Assembly (NCBI GenBank): GCA_028822575.1
Contig: JAPKDN010000056.1
Span: forward strand, 1-11,165
Source: Alphaproteobacteria bacterium
Lineage (GTDB): Bacteria; Pseudomonadota; Alphaproteobacteria; Thalassobaculales; Thalassobaculaceae
Direction: 5' to 3'
Length of the DNA: 11,165 nt
The notes below the pieces were generated by a model. It searched no databases. It saw only the letters and a program-made list of their open reading frames with translations, and was not told the origin of the DNA. Shown here in pieces: positions 1 through 6,940 of the stretch (positions within the stretch are counted from its first letter, which is position 1; the number at the start of each line of letters is the position of its first letter). A program made the translations under genes and the position numbers.

Positions 1-111
1 CTTCCGGACCTGACCGGGTTGGCGAGGAGCCCGTCCACCCCAACCTTCCTGACGCAGATATATCGGGGCAGGGGGGACGATTGCAAGGCCCGAACCCCAT
101 TTCGTCGCCCG

Positions 112-444
112 TCAATCGACGATGAAGAGTTTCGCGCCGGTCTTGGTGACCGAGCGATGCGCAGCGTCACCCTTGTCCGAGACTTGATAACTCATGCCCG
201 GCGTGAGTGTGACCCGACGCCCATCCTGGAGTTCCGAATGCAACTCGCCTTCTAATACCAACAGGATATGGCCACGGTCGCACCAATGATCCGCAGCATA
301 ACCGGGCGTGTACTCGACCATGCGGATCCGGATATCACCCACTTCCTGGGTGCGCCAGAGCGCCTTGCCGGTCTCGCCGGGATACTCGACGACGGGAACG
401 CTGCTCCAGTCGGTAGTCGTGAAGGGAAGCGAGGGTATCTTCAT
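112..444 (-). CDS. DHCW-motif cupin fold protein
   Basis: This is a 110-residue single-domain cupin, a small beta-barrel protein, complete from ATG to stop. The first cupin motif contains the run D52-H53-W54-C55 followed by G58-H59 and E65 (LLVLEGEL). A second-motif histidine is at H96, after the TPGMSYQVSD turn. H53, H59, E65 and H96 are plausible metal ligands. The DHWC run and the near-invariant start (MKIPSLPFTTTDW) and end (GAKLFIVD) match the family usually called 'DHCW motif cupin fold protein', whose reaction is unknown to me. A GGAG Shine-Dalgarno sequence (plus-strand CTCC at 452-455) lies 7 bases before the ATG. The gene is divergent from the liv operon, so a shared regulatory region is possible, but no regulator gene is seen. 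No signal peptide is visible, so it is probably cytoplasmic. The family call is firm; the function is open. Confidence 0.9.
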   Translation of the reverse strand: MKIPSLPFTTTDWSSVPVVEYPGETGKALWRTQEVGDIRIRMVEYTPGYAADHWCDRGHILLVLEGELHSELQDGRRVTLTPGMSYQVSDKGDAAHRSVTKTGAKLFIVD

Positions 445-799
445 TTTTCTACTCCGGTCGCACTAAAACGTTGTCTGGCGGGACGGGTCACGTTCGGCGA
501 TTGATCATAATATTTACCGGGCCCCTCAGTTACGAGTCCCGAATGACCACCGGGACCATAATTATCAAGGCGACAGCCCGGGAGCGGACCCTGGGTGATC
601 TTCCAATCTTTCATGCGACTCGATTTTTGATAACGCTATCCCGCCGTTTAGTTAGCCAATTTTTGCGACGCCGGAAGCGCGACCGCCACAACTGACGGAT
701 TGCCGAAGCGGGGCGACGCAGGTAGGGTCGCGCCCGATGCTGGAGACGCTTGAAATACTGGCGTTCCCCGCACGCTCAAAGCATTGATGAACCGCCGCC
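445..799. other. Divergent intergenic region between cupin and livH
   Basis: This is a 355-base gene-free stretch that must hold the promoters of the minus-strand cupin gene and the plus-strand liv operon. The part from about 500 to 670 is clearly more AT-rich than the flanks. It carries TTGATCATAATATTTA near 501-516, CATAATTATCAA near 557-568, and TTGATAACGCTATC near 627-640, which includes GATA-ACGC-TATC. The similar TTGAT-type words in opposite orientations could be regulator or promoter elements, but none forms a convincing -35/-10 pair. An 8-bp inverted repeat (677-684 with 726-733) is probably chance. Short open frames here have no recognisable protein content. Confidence 0.5.
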
Positions 800-1723
800 A
801 TGGACTGGACACTTTTCGTCACCCAAGTGCTGAACGGGCTACAGCTCGGCGTGTTGCTGTTCCTGTTGGCGTCGGGTTTGACCTTGATTTTCGGGATCAT
901 GGATTTCGTCAATCTGGCGCATGGCTCCCTGTATATGGTGGGAGCCTATTTCTGCGCGACCTTGGCCGAGTGGACCGACTCCTTCGTTTTAGGGGTCGTC
1001 CTGGCGCTGCCTTTTACGGCGCTTGTCGGGTTGGCCGTGGAAGTCGTCGTCATCCGGCGGCTTTACGCCCGGAACCATTTGGATCATGTGCTCGCCACCT
1101 TCGGGTTGATCCTTTGTTTCGATACGGCGGTTCAATTCCTTTGGGGTCCCGAGGGCATGGCGATCCGGCTGCCAGAAGTCCTGGATGGCCAAGTCGAGCT
1201 CGCGGGCGGGATTGTATTTCCGACCTTTCGGTTGCTGATCATCGTGGTCGGCCTGCTGGTCGCGCTGGGTTTGTATCTGGTGGTTACCCGCACTCGCGCG
1301 GGGATGCTGATCAGGGCTGGTGCCTCCAACCGCACGATGATCTCGGCTTTGGGTGTTGATATTCAAACTCTGTTCACCCTGGTCTTCGCCGCCGGCGCGG
1401 CGATGGCGGGACTGGCCGGCATGATGATCGCGCCGATCACCGAGGCGAGTGTCGGCATGGGCAACGAGATCATCATCGTCGCCTTCGTGGTGATCATCAT
1501 CGGCGGTATCGGCTCGATCAAGGGCGCGTTTCTGGCGGCGGTGCTTGTCGGGATGATCGATACGATGGGCCGGTCTTTCCTGGACACGTTGCTCAAGTTG
1601 GTGATCAACGATCAGACAGCCGAAACGGCGGCGCCGGCCCTATCGGCGATGCTGATCTACATTCTGATGGCGGGGATCCTGGCGTTCCAGCCTCAGGGCC
1701 TGTTCCCGCCGAAGGGGCGCTAA
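800..1723 (+). CDS. livH: Branched-chain amino acid-type ABC transporter permease LivH
   Basis: This 307-residue inner-membrane permease is one half of the channel of a HAAT-family (LivHMGF) importer. The family signature after the first hydrophobic stretch is present: SGLTLIFGIMDFVNLAHG at residues 25-42, then a chain of hydrophobic segments (about 62-86, 97-116, 143-163, 190-212, 223-254, 281-298). The cytoplasmic coupling loop, which contacts the ATPase, is near residues 172-191 (RAGASNRTMISALGVD). The conserved late motif GGIGSIKGAFLA is at 235-246. The length is normal for the family. The Shine-Dalgarno before the ATG is weak, but the MDWTLF start is typical of these permeases. Four bases separate the stop from the livM start. 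These importers carry leucine-type amino acids, amides, aromatic acids and other small carboxylates, so the name does not fix the substrate. Confidence 0.95.
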   Translation: MDWTLFVTQVLNGLQLGVLLFLLASGLTLIFGIMDFVNLAHGSLYMVGAYFCATLAEWTDSFVLGVVLALPFTALVGLAVEVVVIRRLYARNHLDHVLATFGLILCFDTAVQFLWGPEGMAIRLPEVLDGQVELAGGIVFPTFRLLIIVVGLLVALGLYLVVTRTRAGMLIRAGASNRTMISALGVDIQTLFTLVFAAGAAMAGLAGMMIAPITEASVGMGNEIIIVAFVVIIIGGIGSIKGAFLAAVLVGMIDTMGRSFLDTLLKLVINDQTAETAAPALSAMLIYILMAGILAFQPQGLFPPKGR

Positions 1724-1727
1724 GGCG

Positions 1728-2699
1728 ATGGAGCGGTTGGCAACACTCTCGCCACGCGGTTGGGTCATGATCATCGGCCTGCTCCTGCTGGCTCTTCTTC
1801 CACCTCTCGTGGCGGTCACGGGGCACACGTTTTATCTAGACTTGGCCAGCCGCCTGATGATCCTCGGCATCGCCGCCGTCAGCCTTAACCTGATCCTCGG
1901 GCATGGTGGTATGATCAGCTTTGGCCATGCCGCCTATCTCGGGATCGGCGCCTATAGCGTCGGCATACCCGCGTATTACGAAATTCATGACGGGTTCATC
2001 CAGATCCCACTGGCGGTCGCCACCTCGGCCGTGTTCGCCCTGATCACCGGCGCGATTTGCCTGCGAACCAAGGGTGTCTACTTCATCATGATCACTATGG
2101 CCTTCACCCAGATGGTGTTCTATGCGTTCGTGAGCATTGAAGAATATGGCGGCGACGATGGGTTGGTGATCGATCTACGCAGCGAGTTCGCCGGGTTGAT
2201 CAACATCGATGGGGCGAACGGGCTCTATTATTTCATTTTCGTCTCGCTTCTGGCCGTCCTGTTCCTAGTGCACCGGATCACCCGGTCCCGCTTTGGCATG
2301 GTTATAGAGGGCGCGCGCGGAAACGAGCGGCGTATGCGGGCGATCGGCTATGACACCTATCGCTATCGGCTGGTCTGTTACGTAATCGCCGGCGCCATCT
2401 GTGGGTATGCCGGCGCGCTGCTGGGCAATTTTACGAATTTCATCAGCCCCGAAATGATGGACTGGACCGCGTCCGGAGAGCTGATCTTCATGGTCGTACT
2501 GGGCGGCACCGGTAGCCTGTTCGGTCCAATCCTCGGCGCCGCCGCCTTCGTTTTATTGGAAGAATGGCTCTCGGCGATTACGATCTATTGGCAGTTCATC
2601 TTCGGCACGTTGTTGATCCTTGTCGTGCTGTTCTGGCGTGGCGGGCTTAACGGTCTGGTCGATTGGATCGGGAGGGCGACATGGCGAAAACGCTCCTGA
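1728..2699 (+). CDS. livM: Branched-chain amino acid-type ABC transporter permease LivM
   Basis: This 323-residue protein is the second channel-forming permease and the partner of LivH. It begins with a short cytoplasmic tail and a strongly hydrophobic helix (residues 11-30). The LivM hallmark SLNLILGHGGMISFGHAAYLG follows at about 52-72, then further membrane segments (about 92-112, 115-136, 167-183, 213-236, 251-278, 287-304). The coupling loop EGARGNERRMRAIGYD (194-209) and the late motif LGGTGSLFGPILGA (258-271) are typical of the family. Length is within the normal range. The start lies 4 bases after the livH stop with an AAGG at 1722-1725. The 3' end overlaps livG by 19 bases, so the two are likely translationally coupled. 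Nothing is broken or missing. Confidence 0.95.
   Translation: MERLATLSPRGWVMIIGLLLLALLPPLVAVTGHTFYLDLASRLMILGIAAVSLNLILGHGGMISFGHAAYLGIGAYSVGIPAYYEIHDGFIQIPLAVATSAVFALITGAICLRTKGVYFIMITMAFTQMVFYAFVSIEEYGGDDGLVIDLRSEFAGLINIDGANGLYYFIFVSLLAVLFLVHRITRSRFGMVIEGARGNERRMRAIGYDTYRYRLVCYVIAGAICGYAGALLGNFTNFISPEMMDWTASGELIFMVVLGGTGSLFGPILGAAAFVLLEEWLSAITIYWQFIFGTLLILVVLFWRGGLNGLVDWIGRATWRKRS
2671..2676 (+). promoter_or_regulatory. Ribosome binding site that fixes the livG start
   Basis: GGAGGG lies 4 bases before ATG 2681, inside the end of livM. The frame could also open at TTG 2663, but that would add six residues (MDREGD) that do not resemble the family N-terminus. The site therefore favours ATG 2681. 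Confidence 0.7.
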
Positions 2700-3454
2700 C
2701 GGTCAAGGGTCTCCACAAGAGCTTTGGCGGCGTGACCGCGACCGATCATGTGGGTCTGGATGTGGCCGAGGGTGAGATTCACGCGGTGATCGGCCCCAAT
2801 GGCGCCGGCAAGACCACCCTGGTGAGCCAGTTATCCGGCGAACTCCGACCCGATAGCGGCACCGTTGAATACGATGGCGAGCTGATCACCCTTCTGGCGC
2901 CCCATGCCCGCTCGCATCTTGGGATTTCAAGATCCTTTCAGATAACCAGTCTGATGCTTGATATGAGCGTGCGCGACAACGTGGCCTTGGCGGTTCAGGC
3001 CCATGCTGGTCATTCGTTCCGGCTCTGGGGCGATGCGCGGCGCGATACGGACCTGATCGAGCCGGCGATGGCATCATTGGAGCAGGTCGGACTGATGGAT
3101 CGGGCGGATGCTATCGCACGCGAGATATCCCATGGCGAACACCGCTTGCTGGAGATCGCCATGGCGCTGGCGACCAAGCCCCGACTGTTGTTGCTGGACG
3201 AACCCATGGCCGGGATGGGGGTCGAGGAAGCGCAACGCATGATTGGCTTTCTCGCCAGTCTCAAGGGCGAAAAAAGCATGCTCCTGGTCGAGCATGACAT
3301 GGACGCGGTCTTCGCGCTCGCCGATCGGATCACGGTGTTGGTCACCGGCAAGGTGATCGCGTCGGGACCGCCGGACCAAATCCGCGGCGACCCCGAGGTG
3401 CGGCGCGCCTATCTAGGCGACGAGGCCTCCGCATCCGCCGAGGGGGCAGCCTGA
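2681..3454 (+). CDS. livG: HAAT-family ABC transporter ATP-binding protein LivG
   Basis: This 257-residue cytoplasmic ATPase subunit is counted from ATG 2681. Walker A is GPNGAGKTT (38-46) and the Q-loop region is RSFQITSLM (84-92). The ABC signature is ISHGEHR (149-155) in place of the textbook LSGGQ, a type of variant seen in some LivG proteins. Walker B is LLLLDEP (169-175) and the switch histidine is H205 in LLVEHDM. The C-terminus (PPDQIRGDPEVRRAYLGDE) is the characteristic LivG tail that distinguishes this subgroup from other ATPases. All catalytic elements are present. The gene overlaps livM by 19 bases at its start and livF by one base at its end (TGATG), as expected for coupled translation of a transporter complex. 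It pairs with LivF to power import. Confidence 0.94.
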   Translation: MAKTLLTVKGLHKSFGGVTATDHVGLDVAEGEIHAVIGPNGAGKTTLVSQLSGELRPDSGTVEYDGELITLLAPHARSHLGISRSFQITSLMLDMSVRDNVALAVQAHAGHSFRLWGDARRDTDLIEPAMASLEQVGLMDRADAIAREISHGEHRLLEIAMALATKPRLLLLDEPMAGMGVEEAQRMIGFLASLKGEKSMLLVEHDMDAVFALADRITVLVTGKVIASGPPDQIRGDPEVRRAYLGDEASASAEGAA

Positions 3455-4155
3455 TGTTGTCAGTGCGCCAAATAGAAACTCATTACGGCGCTAGTCAGGC
3501 TCTGTTCGGCGTATCGCTTGAGGTCGGAGCGCGAGAGGTCGTCACCCTGATGGGGCGCAACGGGATGGGTAAGACCACGACGGTTCACTCGATCATGGGG
3601 GTTGTGCCCGTCAGCACCGGGGAAATTCATTTCGAGGGCCGGCGGATCGACGGCGCGGCCAGCTTTCGGATCGGCCAGGCGGGGATCGGGTTGGTGCCCG
3701 AGGGACGGCAGGTCTTTCCCAATCTGACGGTCCGCGAGAACCTGATCGCGACCGCCGCCAACCGGACCGGACAAAGCGCGCCCTGGACCCTGGATCGGGT
3801 ATTGGAAATGTTTCCCGCGCTAGGCAAGCGGCTATCCAGCATGGGCAATCTACTTTCCGGCGGCGAACAACAGATGTTGGCCATCGGACGGGCGCTTATG
3901 ACCAACCCGAAGCTGCTTGTCCTGGACGAAGCGACCGAAGGGCTTGCGCCGCTGGTACGCCGGGACATTTGGGTCTGTCTCGGGCGGCTTAAGCAAGAGG
4001 GCCAGGCGATCCTGGTTATCGACAAGAATGTCGAGGATCTCGCCCAGATCGCCGATCGGCACTACGTGATCGAGAAAGGCCGGATGGTGTGGTCGGGAAC
4101 AACCGAGGAATTGCGTTCACGTCAGGACCTGTTGAGCGAAAAGCTCGGGGTTTAG
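3454..4155 (+). CDS. livF: HAAT-family ABC transporter ATP-binding protein LivF
   Basis: This 233-residue protein is the second cytoplasmic ATPase of the importer. Walker A is GRNGMGKTT (34-42), followed by the LivF-typical stretch GLVPEGRQVFPNLTVREN (79-96). The ABC signature is LSGGEQQ (134-140), Walker B is LLVLDEA (154-160), and the D-loop region TEGLAPL (161-167) is typical. At the switch position, where LivF proteins usually read VEQN, this one reads VIDKN (188-192), placing K191 where Gln or His is usual. The frame starts by a one-base overlap with the livG stop. It ends 174 bases before the next gene, so it closes the transporter operon unless transcription reads through. No substrate-binding protein gene follows. 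Confidence 0.94.
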   Translation: MLSVRQIETHYGASQALFGVSLEVGAREVVTLMGRNGMGKTTTVHSIMGVVPVSTGEIHFEGRRIDGAASFRIGQAGIGLVPEGRQVFPNLTVRENLIATAANRTGQSAPWTLDRVLEMFPALGKRLSSMGNLLSGGEQQMLAIGRALMTNPKLLVLDEATEGLAPLVRRDIWVCLGRLKQEGQAILVIDKNVEDLAQIADRHYVIEKGRMVWSGTTEELRSRQDLLSEKLGV

Positions 4156-4223
4156 ATTAAACAAAAGCGCGAGGAATACGCCACACCGCTTCGGGAACCG
4201 ATCGCATTGGAGATAAAAACGCT

Positions 4224-4243
4224 CACCCCGCCCGGGCGGGGTG
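4224..4243. repeat. Perfect 20-bp GC-rich palindrome after livF
   Basis: CACCCCGCCCGGGCGGGGTG is a perfect inverted repeat in the 174-base gap between livF and the amidohydrolase gene. As RNA it would form a very stable stem with a small loop. On the plus strand no T-run follows, so it is not a classical terminator for the liv operon. On the minus strand it is followed by AGCGTTTTTATCT, which looks more terminator-like, but no minus-strand gene would feed it. A 3'-end-stabilising stem, an attenuator or a DNA-level operator are all possible. Confidence 0.6.
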
Positions 4244-4329
4244 CGGAACCCGCCAGCATCTCGCACTATGGGTGTTCGGCACCAAGACCGAATGAGCTTT
4301 GTGGGTGCCAATGATCGAGGGGAAACCGG

Positions 4330-5157
4330 ATGCAGATCGTCGATGCTCAAATCCACACATGGGGCGTTGGCTTGCCGAGCAATCTCTCGCATCGCCAAGT
4401 CACCGCCTTCACGCCTGAAGAAGCGATCGCCATGATGGATGAGGCCGGTGTCAACGGGGCGGTGATCCACCCACCCGGCTGGGACCCGAACTCGACCGAG
4501 ATGGCCTTCAAGGCCTGTCACGACCATCCCGGTCGCTTCGCGATCCTCGGCTCCCTTCCGCTAGACGAAGCGACTTCCAGCCCGCTGATTACCAACTGGC
4601 GAGACCAACCGGGCATGCTCGGCCTTCGATATGTGTTCCTGCATGATCCGGACAAGCAACAGCTCCACGATGGCGCGCTCGAATGGCTCTGGACAGCGGC
4701 GGAGGAGGCCGGAGTACCGGTCTCCTGCCTGGCGACAGATTCCCTGACCATGCTTGGCGAGGTCGCGGAACGGCACCCAGGACTTCGCCTGACCATCGAC
4801 CATCTAGGCGGACGGGGCGGCCTGACCACCCTGAAAGACGCCGAGGCCATGACCCATATTCCGAAGTTGCTTAAACTCGCCAAGCTTCCGAACGTCGCGG
4901 TCAAAGCGACCGGGGCGCCCGGCTATTCCAGCGAGGCTTATCCTTTTCCCAAAATGCACACCTATTTGGAACAGATCTTCGACGCCTTTGGGCCCACCCG
5001 GATGTTTTGGGGTACGGACATCACGAAAATGCCCTGTACCTGGCTCGAATGCGTGGAGATGTTCACCGTTGGGTTGCCGTGGCTGAAAGGCGAGGATCAA
5101 CGCCTGGTCATGGGCCAGGCGATCTGCGACTGGTGGGGCTGGGACCGCGCCGTTTAA
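4330..5157 (+). CDS. Amidohydrolase-2 family metal-dependent hydrolase
   Basis: This 275-residue TIM-barrel protein belongs to the amidohydrolase_2 group, which includes decarboxylases (ACMSD type) and lactonases (2-pyrone-4,6-dicarboxylate lactonase type). Strand 1 carries D5-A-Q7-I-H9, the place of the family HxH motif, with Gln in place of the first His. H47 is in AVIHPPGW, H105 in VFLHDP, the paired D157-H158 in TIDHLGGRGG, and the terminal aspartate D230 in FWGTDIT, which is the general-base position in this superfamily. Length is normal. ATG 4330 has a strong GAGGGGA (4317-4323) 6 bases upstream. It is the first of three closely spaced genes (28 and then 15 bases between them), which points to a role in the same pathway as the SDR-like and PhyH proteins, plausibly C-C cleavage or lactone/ester hydrolysis. 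The specific substrate is unknown. Confidence 0.85.
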   Translation: MQIVDAQIHTWGVGLPSNLSHRQVTAFTPEEAIAMMDEAGVNGAVIHPPGWDPNSTEMAFKACHDHPGRFAILGSLPLDEATSSPLITNWRDQPGMLGLRYVFLHDPDKQQLHDGALEWLWTAAEEAGVPVSCLATDSLTMLGEVAERHPGLRLTIDHLGGRGGLTTLKDAEAMTHIPKLLKLAKLPNVAVKATGAPGYSSEAYPFPKMHTYLEQIFDAFGPTRMFWGTDITKMPCTWLECVEMFTVGLPWLKGEDQRLVMGQAICDWWGWDRAV

Positions 5158-5158
5158 C

Positions 5159-5170
5159 AATTTCGAAATT
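5159..5170. repeat. 12-bp AT-rich palindrome between amidohydrolase and SDR genes
   Basis: AATTTCGAAATT is a perfect palindrome starting one base after the amidohydrolase stop and ending just before the AAAAGG Shine-Dalgarno (5173-5178) of the next gene. It is distinctly AT-rich against its surroundings. It could be a small regulator site or simply an AT-rich spacer. Confidence 0.4.
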
Positions 5171-5185
5171 ATAAAAGGTCTTCAC

Positions 5186-6046
5186 ATGAGCCAAGCTCGC
5201 GAGAACAACCCGTCTGGCAGGCAAGTCGCCGTGGTCGTCGGCGCCACCTCAAAATGGCAGTCCGATGGGCGCAACACCAAGCTGATCCACGGTCGGGCCG
5301 TTGACGATAGTGCCCTGCCGGTCGGCGTGCGTTGGGGCGTTGGCGGCGCCATCGCTCAAAAATTCGCCGCCGAGGGTTTCTTCACAGTGATCACGACCCG
5401 CACCAGGGCCAACGCCGAACCGATGGCCGCCGCGATCCGCGATCAAGGCGGCGAATGCATGATCGTCGAGCTGGATCTGGTCTCCGCCGGCTCCATCTCC
5501 GCCGCCTTCGCCACTATTCGCGAGACCGTCGGCGAGCCCGAGGTGTTGGTCTATAACGCCGGTTATATCGACGGTCGGGACCTCCCGCCGGAAAAGGAGC
5601 TTCTAGAGCATATCCCGGTCGAGATGTTCGACACCGCCCAGCACATCTCCAGCCGCGGACCCTTTCTGGTCGCCAAAGAAGTCCTGCCCGGCATGCGCAA
5701 GCGCGGCCACGGATCGTTCCTATTCTCTAACAACAACAAGTCCCTACGCGGTCAGAAGCGCAACACCGGAGAGTCGCTCTACTATCCTCGGGTGATGATG
5801 CGAACGCTCGCCCAGGTCCTGACCGAGGAATACTCCGAGCACGGTATCCATGTGGCCAATGTGGTGATCGACGGCCTGATCGACTCGCCTGGCACGCGGT
5901 CGCTGAAAAAAGCCGTTGATAACCCTGATATGGTTATCAACCCGGTCAAGATCGCTGAGGCCTTTCATTACCTGCACACTCAGGACCAGTCCTGCTGGAC
6001 CCACGAGCTGCAACTGACACCGCACGTAACCAAGCCAGCCTTTTAG
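5186..6046 (+). CDS. Atypical SDR (short-chain dehydrogenase/reductase) relative
   Basis: This 286-residue Rossmann-fold protein is recognisable as an SDR by VAVVVGATS (14-22), WGVGGAIAQKFAAEGF (50-65), the LDL aspartate D97, YNAG (123-126), and the late stretch ATVVIDG-like VANVVIDGLIDSPGTR (223-238). Two features are abnormal. The TGxxxGxG cofactor motif is interrupted: G19-A20-T21-S22 is separated from G51-V-G53-G54 by about 27 residues rich in polar and charged groups (KWQSDGRNTK onward). In addition, the usual active-site YxxxK is not present; the aligned segment is L198-Y-Y-P-R202, so Lys is replaced by Arg and the Tyr is shifted. S181 could stand for the catalytic Ser. It may be a divergent dehydrogenase, a different reaction on the same fold, or a non-catalytic partner. 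AAAAGG lies 7 bases before the ATG. It is cotranscribed with its neighbours by spacing. Confidence 0.82.
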   Translation: MSQARENNPSGRQVAVVVGATSKWQSDGRNTKLIHGRAVDDSALPVGVRWGVGGAIAQKFAAEGFFTVITTRTRANAEPMAAAIRDQGGECMIVELDLVSAGSISAAFATIRETVGEPEVLVYNAGYIDGRDLPPEKELLEHIPVEMFDTAQHISSRGPFLVAKEVLPGMRKRGHGSFLFSNNNKSLRGQKRNTGESLYYPRVMMRTLAQVLTEEYSEHGIHVANVVIDGLIDSPGTRSLKKAVDNPDMVINPVKIAEAFHYLHTQDQSCWTHELQLTPHVTKPAF

Positions 6047-6061
6047 AAATCGGAGCGTCGA

Positions 6062-6874
6062 ATGACCGCCATCGGGATGCGAGACATCAACGCCGAGGAA
6101 CGACGAGCCTTCGAGGAAGATGGGGTCGTCCATCTTCGGGGGCTCTTCAATGCCGATTGGATCGAGATGCTGCGCGACCGCGCGGCCCATGTGATGAAAC
6201 ACCCAGGGAAAATGTCCTACGACCTGGCCCGCGATGACGGCAAGGGGCGGTTTTTCACCGAGACATTTCTCTGGCATCGCGATGAAGCCTTCAAGCGCTT
6301 CGTGCATGACTCACCAGCCGCTGGCCTCGCCGGTCAGGTCATGGATTCGGCGCGTATGAATATCGTTTTCGATCAATTTCTGATCAAGGAGGCCGGGTCT
6401 CCAGAACCGACGGTCTGGCACCACGACCTGACCTATTGGCCGATCAAGGGAAAGCGGGTGGCGACCTTATGGCTGGCGCTTGACGAAGTCACCGAGGACA
6501 GTGGGTCGATGGAATTTGTGAAGGGATCCCACAAATGGGGAAAGCGATTCCACCCCGTCGCCTTCGTCGACCCCGAGAAATACAAAACCGAAGAGCCGCC
6601 GGTTCCCGACATCGATGCCATGCGCGATGAGTTGGAGTTCATCCGTTTCGACTATGAGCCCGGCGACTGCACGATCCATCACGGACTGATGGTCCACGCC
6701 GCGGGCGGTAACAGTCGCAAGGATCGAAGCCGCCGTGCCTACGCCACGCGATGGGCCGGTGACGATGTCGTCTATGACCCGCGTCCGAACATTCAACCGA
6801 TGCTATGGGATCCCAACCTCGCACCCGGCGCGCCTCTCGACAGTACGCTCTGGCCATGCGTTTGGGAGCGGTAA
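6062..6874 (+). CDS. Phytanoyl-CoA dioxygenase (PhyH) family Fe(II)/2-oxoglutarate oxygenase
   Basis: This 270-residue double-stranded beta-helix oxygenase is expected to hydroxylate an unactivated carbon of a small molecule, using Fe(II), O2 and 2-oxoglutarate. The facial triad is visible: H120-x-D122 in TVWHHDLTYW and the distal H212 in LMVHAAGGNS, with R224/R225 in the position that binds the 2-oxoglutarate carboxylate. The central signature LALDEVTEDSGSMEFVKGSH (138-157) is characteristic of the PhyH family. The N-terminal EEDGVVHLRGLF (18-29) is the usual lead-in. No signal peptide is seen, so it is cytoplasmic. CGGAG at 6051-6055 precedes the ATG by 6 bases, and the SDR-like stop lies 15 bases upstream, so the two are likely cotranscribed. 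The family is clear and the active site is intact; the substrate cannot be assigned and is probably not phytanoyl-CoA. Confidence 0.88.
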   Translation: MTAIGMRDINAEERRAFEEDGVVHLRGLFNADWIEMLRDRAAHVMKHPGKMSYDLARDDGKGRFFTETFLWHRDEAFKRFVHDSPAAGLAGQVMDSARMNIVFDQFLIKEAGSPEPTVWHHDLTYWPIKGKRVATLWLALDEVTEDSGSMEFVKGSHKWGKRFHPVAFVDPEKYKTEEPPVPDIDAMRDELEFIRFDYEPGDCTIHHGLMVHAAGGNSRKDRSRRAYATRWAGDDVVYDPRPNIQPMLWDPNLAPGAPLDSTLWPCVWER

Positions 6875-6940
6875 CGTTACAGCGCACAAGACCCACCAAG
6901 CCCTCTGATCAAAGCTACGGCGGTACGGTCGGGTTATTTT

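Noticed and set aside
784..1359. 191-codon frame on the plus strand overlapping livH
   Set aside because: livH is a well-conserved permease in the other frame. This translation is Arg/Gly-rich and resembles no protein family.
5744..6307. 187-codon minus-strand frame across the SDR-like and PhyH genes
   Set aside because: It spans two recognised genes and their junction antisense, with no motif.
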